Shown here in pieces: positions 58,351 through 64,000 of a stretch of DNA of 64,000 nt. Made by a program: the position numbers and the translations under genes. A model generated the notes under the pieces. It saw only the letters and a list, made by a program, of their open reading frames with translations, was not told the DNA's origin and made no database searches. Each line of letters opens with the position of its first letter. Position 1 is the first letter of the stretch. Source of the DNA: Sva-07 sp963828415 (lineage in GTDB: Bacteria > Actinomycetota > Acidimicrobiia > Acidimicrobiales > Ilumatobacteraceae); contig CAWHEI010000012.1 of the NCBI GenBank assembly GCA_963828415.1, positions 1,054,001 through 1,118,000 of the forward strand, in the 5' to 3' direction.

Positions 58351-59517
58351 TCAGCCACCCCCGGGGGGAGGTCCACCCGGACCACCGTCGCCTGGTCCAC
58401 CGCCGCCGGCGCCCTCGCCGTCGGGCAGAGCCGCCGCGCTGTTGTCCGGGCTGGTCAGCTTGCCGGTCGCAGCCGCGCCGACCCGACACCCGGGCAGGTT
58501 CGGCGAGTCGTAGGTGAGGTGGTAGTGGTAGATCTCACCGAACTCCGCGGTGTCGGAGACGTGACCGGAGCACTCGTCGAGGTCCGAGGGAATTGCCCGG
58601 TCCTCCTCCGGGCCGTAGATCCCGTAGCCGTCGAAGGCGAACCCGACGAGCGCCTCGGAATCCTGTTCGATCGTGCAGGTCACGTCGGCACCGGCTTCGT
58701 CGAGGTTGGTCTGGATCGACTCGGCACCGAAGTGCCAGTGGTAGTAGCCCGACGGGTCGATGTGGCCACCGCACGCGTCGAGGGCCGGGAGTCCGCCGCG
58801 GTCGGCGACCGACGGTGCGTCACCGAAGATCGTCACCCCGTCGACTGCGACGCCGATCTGGGCGATCGTCGACAGGTCGGTCGGTTCGTCGAGGAGTTCG
58901 GGTGAGGTCGGCAACAGCACCTGGAGGTGGAACGAGCCGTCCGCCGTCGCTTCGAGGCACGAATTCGCAGTGCCGGAAGAACTCGCCGCCCCGGCGCCGG
59001 GATCGGTGATCGAAATGTTGCCGTCGGCATCGACGAACTCGTATCCCTGGGCCGTCATCATCGCCCAGAAGTCGCCATCGAGGGCGTACAGACCCGGATC
59101 GGCGCCATCCCACACCCAGATCCCACCGACATCGTCGACCGTCTCGGGGCAGAACGGCCCATCGGTGTCGACCGTCGATGCCAGGCTCGCGACCTCGACC
59201 TGGTAGCAGGTCGTCTCGCTGCCGTTCTCGAGCGTGCACTCGACGATCGCTGCCTCGGAGGTCAACGCGCCGCTGGCGAACAGCGACGCGATGTCGACGT
59301 CGACGCCAGGGTCGGTGATCGACGACTCGGCCGTCGACGGTTCGGTGGTCGACGGTTCGGTGGTCGAGGTGTCGGTGTCACCCGTCGATCCAGCGGTTGG
59401 CGTGGTCGTCTCGTCGGCAGGCGCGGTCGAGGTGTCGTCCGCAGACGAGCCGCACGCGGCGAACGTGAGTGCCATCGGCACGAGGAATGCGGCGATGCGC
59501 CGCTTGGACATGATCAT
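58351..59517 (-). CDS. YHYH-domain lipoprotein 2
   Basis: 388 residues from MIMSKRRIAAFLVPM, with AAGGAG six bases before the ATG. Lipobox at LTFAACGSS. Thr/Ser-rich linker (TTEPSTTEPSTAES). The YHYH core is at LDACGGHIDPSGYYHWHFG and EIYHYHLTYDSPNLPG; here the first pair is YYHWHF and not YHMH as in its paralogues, so ligands may differ. Cys pairs in TTCYQV, GPFCPE, NSCLEA, TCTIEQ and LDECSGH. C-terminal Gly/Pro/Asp-rich tail (GPGDGGPGGPPPGGG). It precedes the HupE-like gene and its stop is one base from that start. Confidence 0.83.
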   Translation of the reverse strand: MIMSKRRIAAFLVPMALTFAACGSSADDTSTAPADETTTPTAGSTGDTDTSTTEPSTTEPSTAESSITDPGVDVDIASLFASGALTSEAAIVECTLENGSETTCYQVEVASLASTVDTDGPFCPETVDDVGGIWVWDGADPGLYALDGDFWAMMTAQGYEFVDADGNISITDPGAGAASSSGTANSCLEATADGSFHLQVLLPTSPELLDEPTDLSTIAQIGVAVDGVTIFGDAPSVADRGGLPALDACGGHIDPSGYYHWHFGAESIQTNLDEAGADVTCTIEQDSEALVGFAFDGYGIYGPEEDRAIPSDLDECSGHVSDTAEFGEIYHYHLTYDSPNLPGCRVGAAATGKLTSPDNSAAALPDGEGAGGGGPGDGGPGGPPPGGG

Positions 59518-59550
59518 CGGTGGCTCCTTGGGATCGTGCATGTCGCTTGC

Positions 59551-60693
59551 TCAGCCGTCGCCGGGTGGTGGGCCGCCCGGGCGACCGCCACCGCCCGCAC
59601 CGTCGGCGCCTGCAACCGTCTGGCCGATCAGACACTCGATGACCTGGTTCTCGGACGAACTGTTGGCGTGGTAGTGGTACCCGGCCGCCTCGGTGGTGTG
59701 GCCATTGCACTCGTCGAGGTCTGCAGCGGCTTCGGCGTCCGCGTCGTCGAATGGGCTGTGCACTGCGTAACCGTCCATCGCGTACCCGAACATCGCCGGG
59801 TCGCCGTCGACGGCTTCACCGACTTCGGAGCAGCCGACCGCTCCGTGCATGTGGTAGCCCTCGAACGGGTTGAAGTGGGCACCGCAATCGTCGAACGCCG
59901 CGATCGTGTAGGCGCTGAGGATCGCGTCCACCGGGGCGGATGCGGCGATCACGACACCGTCGAGGGTGATGCCGAGGTTGCCTTGCGGCGACGCCGCAGC
60001 GACCGCGGCGACCGGAACCGTCGGGATCAACACCGTGGTCGTGATCGGTTCACCGTTGTCCAACCAGTCGAGCTGGCCTTCGACGCAATGGTTCTCGAGA
60101 GCAGGATCGACGTCGGGTCGCGCCGCGGCCTCGAACTCCTCGGCGGTCTCGGTGACGAGGATGTTGCCGTCCTCGTCGTACATCTGCCAGTTGTCGTCGC
60201 CGTAGAGCGTCGGCAGGTCGACGAAGAACTGCCCGTCGAGGTCATAGGTGCCGTTGCCATCGAACCAGATGCCTCCGTTCTCGGCGGTGTCGGTGATCGT
60301 GCCCGGGCAGAATGGCCCGATGTCGTGGCTGGCGGGGTAACCCGCCACCGTGATGCGGTAGCAGGTGGTTTGCACACCACTGCTCAGGGTGCAGTCCTCC
60401 GTCGTCACCGCTTCGGCCAGCGCACCGTCGAAGAAGAGGCTCGTGTCGAGTCCGTCAGTCGTCGCCGTCGTGGCATCCGTAGCGACGGGATCGGTGGTCG
60501 CCGAGGCGCTGATGTCGGCGGATGTGCTCCCGCTCGAGACGTCCGGCGACACGACGGTGTCGGCGGCCGACGTGTCCGCCGACGTGTCCGCCGACGACGA
60601 GCCACACGAAGCGAGCAGCACCACGATGGGGATCGCAAGCAGACCGGCGAGTCGAGGTTTCGTCGGGGTCGCGAGAGTTCGTTGTCTGTTCAT
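59551..60693 (-). CDS. YHYH-domain lipoprotein 3, first gene of the YHYH locus
   Basis: 380 residues from MNRQRTLATPTKPRLAG. Lipobox at IVVLLASCGSS. Ser/Ala/Thr/Asp linker. YHYH core is DDCGAHFNPFEGYHMHGAVGC and LDECNGHTTEAAGYHYHANSS. Overall it is closer to lipoprotein 1 than 2 (shared TVAGYPASHDIGPFCPG type and DGNGTYDLDGQF). C-terminus Gly-rich (GAGGGGRPGGPPPG). First in the locus with 33 bases to lipoprotein 2 downstream; the 123-base gap upstream holds a likely regulator site and the divergent SPFH gene. Confidence 0.84.
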   Translation of the reverse strand: MNRQRTLATPTKPRLAGLLAIPIVVLLASCGSSSADTSADTSAADTVVSPDVSSGSTSADISASATTDPVATDATTATTDGLDTSLFFDGALAEAVTTEDCTLSSGVQTTCYRITVAGYPASHDIGPFCPGTITDTAENGGIWFDGNGTYDLDGQFFVDLPTLYGDDNWQMYDEDGNILVTETAEEFEAAARPDVDPALENHCVEGQLDWLDNGEPITTTVLIPTVPVAAVAAASPQGNLGITLDGVVIAASAPVDAILSAYTIAAFDDCGAHFNPFEGYHMHGAVGCSEVGEAVDGDPAMFGYAMDGYAVHSPFDDADAEAAADLDECNGHTTEAAGYHYHANSSSENQVIECLIGQTVAGADGAGGGGRPGGPPPGDG

Positions 60694-60716
60694 GGGAAGC
60701 GAACGTACGACGGTCG

Positions 60717-60733
60717 CCTGTGAAGAACCTGTG
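60717..60733. promoter_or_regulatory. 11-base-period direct repeat upstream of YHYH lipoprotein 3
   Basis: CCTGTG-AAGAA-CCTGTG, start to start 11 bases, 24 bases upstream of the lipoprotein 3 start codon. The same CTGTG-N6-CTGTG pattern is upstream of the response regulator gene (56007-56023), so it may be the binding site of that regulator. Also close to the promoter of the divergent SPFH gene (possible -10 TACACT at 60771-60776). Confidence 0.5.
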
Positions 60734-60816
60734 GAATCCCGACGTACGCGAGGCCCGCGCCGCACATCACTACACTGACGACCTCACGACCGGGAATCGA
60801 AAAGGGGATCTGACCG

Positions 60817-62051
60817 ATGGGGCTCATTCAGGCGGCAGTAGGCGCAATCGGCGGCACGTTGGCCGATCAGTGGAAGGACTTCTTCACGGTGCCCGACGGC
60901 TTGGCACCAACGGCAGCGCTGTTCGCCGCCGTGAAGCAGGAGCAGAACGCCGGCCGCGGTTCGAACACCAAGGGTTCCGACAACATCATCACCAACGGCA
61001 GCCGCATCGTGGTGCCCGAGGGATACGGCCTCGTGCTGATGGAACAGGGCGCGATCACCGGCTTCGCCGCCGAGGCCGGCGCCTACGAGTGGAGCAGCGA
61101 GGATCAGAACTCGCAGTCGATCTTCGCCGGCGACGGCATCGTGAGCCCGCTGATCAAGACGTCGTGGGAACGCTTCAAGTTCGGTGGACAGCCTGGCGCC
61201 CAGCAGCGCGCCTACTTCGTGACGCTGAAGGAACTGCCGAACAACCGCTTCGGCACCCAGTCGGAGATCTACTGGGACGATGCGTACATGAACGCTCAGG
61301 TGGGTGCGGTCACCCGGGGCACCTACACGCTCAAGATCACCGACCCGATCCTGTTCGTCAAGGCGTGGGTGCCGGCGACCTACCTCGAGCCGGGCAAGGT
61401 GTTCGACTTCACCGACCTCGACAACGACGCCGCCTCGCAGCTGTTCAACGAGGTCGTCGGCTCACTCGCTCCGGCGTTCTCGATGTACACGAACGATCCG
61501 TCGAAGGGCAATCGCATCACCAAGATCCAGCAGGACTCGGTCGGCTTCGCCCAGAGCCTCTCGGCAGCGGTCGAGCAGAACTACCAGTGGGCAACCGGGC
61601 GCGGCCTGCAGATCGTGGCCACGGCGATCATTTCGATCGAGTACGACGAGATGACCCGCGAACTGCTCCGCAACGTGCAGCGCGCCGATGCGCTCTCGGG
61701 CGCCCGCGGCAACTCGAACCTGCAGGCGTCGGTCGCCGTCGGGCTTCGAGGCTGCGGGTCGAGAACACCGGCGCCGCCGGCCTGGTCGGCCTGGGCATCG
61801 CGTCGAGCGCCACCGGGCTCGGCGGGCTGCAGCAGCCGGTGCCGGGCATCGGCGGACAGAGCACACCGCCTGCCGCACCCGCCGGTGCGGCGCCTCCTCC
61901 ACCGCCGCCAGCTCCGGCCGCGCCCGCAGCCGCAGCGCCCGCTGCCGAGGACCCGATGGCCCAGTTGTCCAAGTTCAAGGAGATGCTCGACAACGGTCTC
62001 ATCACGCAGGAGGACTACGACGCCGCCAAGAACAAGGTGCTCGGACTCTGA
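60817..62051 (+). CDS. SPFH-domain protein with C-terminal SHOCT motif (two frame breaks)
   Basis: Start ATG at 60817 with AAAAGGGG upstream. The SPFH/band-7-like domain (virion core protein/YdjI-like subgroup) covers residues about 55-290: SRIVVPEGYGLVLMEQGAI and GTYTLKITDPILFVKAWVP, then YDEMTRELLRNVQRADAL. After NLQASVAV near 61740 the frame breaks; sense continues as GFEAAG in the next frame, then ENTGAAGLVGLGIASS and a Pro/Ala linker, ending in a SHOCT motif (LSKFKEMLDNGLITQEDYDAAKNKVLGL, shown in part). Each break is repaired by removing one G from GGG (61741-61743 and 61756-61758). Proteins like this organise membrane patches. Confidence 0.75.
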
Positions 62052-62072
62052 GTCGAGCGGACGGACACTGAC

Positions 62073-63322
62073 ATGACCAGCCTGCCACCTCCGGGCGATG
62101 GCGACCCATCACCGACGACCGACACCCCGCTCGATTCGCTCGTCGATCCGGTCGCCGATCCGACCATCGACACGCGCGAACGAGCGCCTCGACGACGGTG
62201 TCAACCGCTGCCCCCAGTGCGGGGCGACCGAGATCCAGCTGCGGCCGTCGGCGGGCATGCTCGTCTGCCTGTTCTGCCGACACGAGTGGTCGGAGGCCCG
62301 CCTCGACGAGACGATCGCCAATGGCGACCTCACCGAACTGCGCGGCACGACGCTCGGCTCGGGCGCCTCGAACATCGACACCGGCGCCGACACGCTGATC
62401 ACCATGAAGTGCGCCGGCTGCGGCGCCGAGGTCGTCGTCAACACCGACGAGCAGATGGGTGCTCGCTGCCACTGGTGTCGTCACGTGCTCACCGTCAACG
62501 AGCAGATCCCCAACGGCGCCGTGCCCGACGCCGTGCTTGCCCTTCAAGATCACCCACGACGATGCGGTCGCACGGATCGACGCGTTCGCCGGCAAGCGAC
62601 GCATCTTCGCCGACCGAGGGTTCGTGCGCGACTTCAAGCCGTCCAACATCGTCGGGCGTCTACATGCCGTACATGGTCGTCGACGGCAACGCGAGCGCCG
62701 ACGTCGCCGGCCAGGGCGAGGTCGAGACACGCAAGTACACCAAAGGTTCGGGTGACGACAAGGAGACCTACTACGACGCCGACGTGTACGAGGTGCAACG
62801 CCACGTCGACTTCACCGTCGACGACCTCACGATCGAGTCGTCGGCCGAGCGGGCGAACATGGACTCGTCGATCGAACACCAACAACATCATCAACACGAT
62901 CCTGCCCTTCGACACCGAGAACGCCGTGAAGTGGAACGCCAGCTACCTCACCGGATTCACCTCGGAGAAGCGAGATCAGGACGTCGATCACCTCCAGCCG
63001 GCACTCGAGAACCAGTTGTTGTCGATCGCAAGGTCGCAGGTCGAGTCGAGTGTCGATCGCTACGACCGCGGCGTGCGCTGGGAGCGCGAGCGGCTCGATG
63101 TGCACGGCACGCGGTGGGTCGCGATGTACCTGCCGGTCTGGCTGTACTCCCACCACCACGGAGAGGGCGACGGGGATGGTGCACTACATCGCCGTCAACG
63201 GACGAACGGGCGAGGTCATGGGCAGTGTCCCGGTGTCGCATCGCCGGTTGCTCGCCGCGGCCCTCGGCGTCGGACTCACCATCGAGGCCTTTGCCATTGC
63301 GATCCTGGCGGCCGCCGGATGA
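62073..63322 (+). CDS. zinc-ribbon membrane-associated protein (five frame breaks)
   Basis: Starts MTSLPPPGDGDPS. When five single-base excesses are ignored (about 62179, 62536, 62656, 62875, 63173) it reads as one protein: two zinc ribbons (RCPQCGATEIQLRP, LVCLFCRHEW; then MKCAGCGAEVVVN, ARCHWCRHVLTVNE), PFKITHDDAVARIDAFAG, VYMPYMVVDGNASADVAG, the beta-rich part NIINTILPFDTENAVKWNASYLTGF (in part), the segment WVAMYLPVWLYSHHHGEG and a C-terminal membrane helix (LLAAALGVGLTIEAFAIAILA). Similar proteins sit beside SPFH-SHOCT genes in actinobacteria. Breaks lie in short homopolymers and probably reflect sequence errors. Confidence 0.7.
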
Positions 63323-63631
63323 TCGCCGTGCTGTTGAACGACCTGACCTCGGCGTTGTCGTCCGCAACGATCGTCGCCGCCGAGGGCGACGGCGGTCCGG
63401 TCTGGCTGCTCCTCCTCGGGCCTGCGGGTGGCGCGGGCGGTCTACTTCCTGTCGTGGCGGTACTACCGCAACACGCATCAGTCGCACACGTTCGAACGCG
63501 AGACACGTATCGAGGCGCAGTCGGTCACCGGCAACGACGCCAAGGTCAACGAGATCAAGGGGACCAAGAAGTCGGGGATCGACGGCGACAACAGCTCGAA
63601 CCACCGCCAACGCGTGCAACGTCTCGGCTGA
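63319..63631 (+). CDS. small membrane protein (one frame break)
   Basis: ATG at 63319 overlaps the stop of the zinc-ribbon gene (ATGA). One membrane helix is formed by WLLLLGPAGG and, in the next frame, AVYFLSWRYYRN. The break at GCGGGCGG (63433-63437) is mended by removing one G. The soluble part (HTFERETRIEAQSVTGNDAKVN) is hydrophilic, with a Lys/Asp-rich end; no family recognised. It seems to be the third gene of the SPFH, zinc-ribbon, small-membrane-protein group. Confidence 0.55.
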
Positions 63632-63634
63632 CGC

Positions 63635-63683
63635 GATCTGCGCCCCGCCCGTTCCGTAAACCGGGACGCCACGGGCGCAGATC
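63635..63683. terminator. hairpin between convergent genes
   Basis: GATCTGCGCCC at 63635-63645 pairs perfectly with GGGCGCAGATC at 63673-63683, with a 27-base loop. It lies between the convergent small membrane protein gene and the acetyltransferase gene, where a two-way terminator is expected. There is no T-run, so it is either a hairpin-only terminator or a repeat. Confidence 0.55.
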
Positions 63684-63754
63684 CCGCGCCGGCTCAGGTG
63701 ACGGAGATCGGGGCCCGACGAGCTCGCCCCGCAACCGGTCCGGTCGGGCCGGCG

Positions 63755-64000
63755 TCAGCGTTCGAAGCGCAGGCCGATCGCCTCGCCAACACGCTCGGCG
63801 AACACGCGCAGCGCCCGGTGGATCTCGCTTTCGGGCAGATCCACGTCAGGGTCGGGCAATGCGAGCCTCACCGACGCCACCCCTGGCTCGCTCGGTACGA
63901 CCACGCCGCCGAAGGATCGGAGGCCGTCGAGCAGCGCCCGGTTCTCCCACATCACGCTCGCCGTGAACGTGGAGATGCCGTGTTGCCGAGCCTCGTCTGC
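63755..64000 (-). CDS. GNAT-family acetyltransferase, C-terminal fragment
   Basis: The frame is open to the right edge, so the start lies outside the window. The 81 visible residues, from ADEARQHGISTFTASVMWENRALL to the stop, end the GNAT fold: ASVMWENRALLDGLRSFGG is the helix and strand pattern ENxxxxxLxxxxGF of the C-terminal part of GNAT domains, followed by strands GVASVRLALPDPD. The last 35 residues are helical. Substrate unknown. Confidence 0.65.
   Translation of the reverse strand, partial: ADEARQHGISTFTASVMWENRALLDGLRSFGGVVVPSEPGVASVRLALPDPDVDLPESEIHRALRVFAERVGEAIGLRFER

Noticed and set aside
61735..63440. Programmed +1 frameshifting in the SPFH and zinc-ribbon genes
   Set aside because: Eight such events in three genes, all mended by removing a homopolymer base, are far better explained by sequencing error.

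Overview
The window reads as a high-GC actinomycete chromosome. Supporting this are uniformly GC-rich coding sequence on both strands, many GTG starts, an ECF sigma factor with a SnoaL-like tail, a BTAD regulator, and lipoproteins rich in Thr/Pro/Ala. Acidimicrobiia (Ilumatobacter-like) is my guess from overall feel and is not proven by any one gene. I saw no tRNA, rRNA, CRISPR array or insertion sequence.

Region 1 (1-9.7 kb) is envelope and stress housekeeping. It holds a partial ECF sigma factor, a hotdog thioesterase, an OmpR-type regulator/kinase pair, a DUF2202 lipoprotein with a small Q-rich exported protein, a tandem universal stress protein, a large flippase-like membrane protein with a kinase-like middle, and a PAP2-type membrane protein whose frame runs into a PRC-barrel.

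Region 2 (9.8-22.3 kb) is an unusual protease and cell-death-like island. It holds a VanY-like peptidoglycan hydrolase, a coupled LCAT-like acyl hydrolase and amidohydrolase, two caspase-like (C14) proteins, two CHAT proteins (one membrane anchored), a nucleoside phosphorylase-like protein and a BTAD regulator. The genes lie in divergent and convergent pairs with very little space between them.

Region 3 (22.35-49.0 kb, all minus strand, transcribed from 49.0 towards 22.35 kb) is one tightly coupled operon of about 19 genes for a contractile phage-tail-like injection machine. In order it encodes a gpU-like protein, a terminator-like protein, sheath, tube, a chaperone-like protein, a Pro/Ala-rich protein in the usual tape-measure position, hub (gpD), spike (gpV), PAAR-like tip, gp25-like wedge, baseplate J, several unknowns, a collagen-like fibre, a 1096-residue helical protein, a multi-pass membrane protein (split by a frameshift) and a 1813-residue Asp-box protein. 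No capsid, terminase, portal, integrase or AAA+ ATPase gene is visible, so it looks like an injection system and not a prophage. Its position beside the caspase/CHAT/phosphorylase island is the main discovery candidate: a contractile system possibly tied to regulated cell death.

Region 4 (49.1-60.7 kb) holds a TauE/SafE permease, an MMPL transporter with its divergent TetR regulator and palindromic operators, and a seven-gene minus-strand locus of three YHYH lipoproteins, a HupE-like protein, a response regulator, a kinase and a DoxX-like protein. Eleven-base-period direct repeats lie upstream of two of its genes and look like binding sites for the regulator.

Region 5 (60.8-64 kb) holds an SPFH-SHOCT protein, a zinc-ribbon membrane protein and a small membrane protein. 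Together they carry eight frame breaks, all in the same direction and each explained by one extra base in a short homopolymer, which points to sequencing error. The window ends in a partial acetyltransferase gene.
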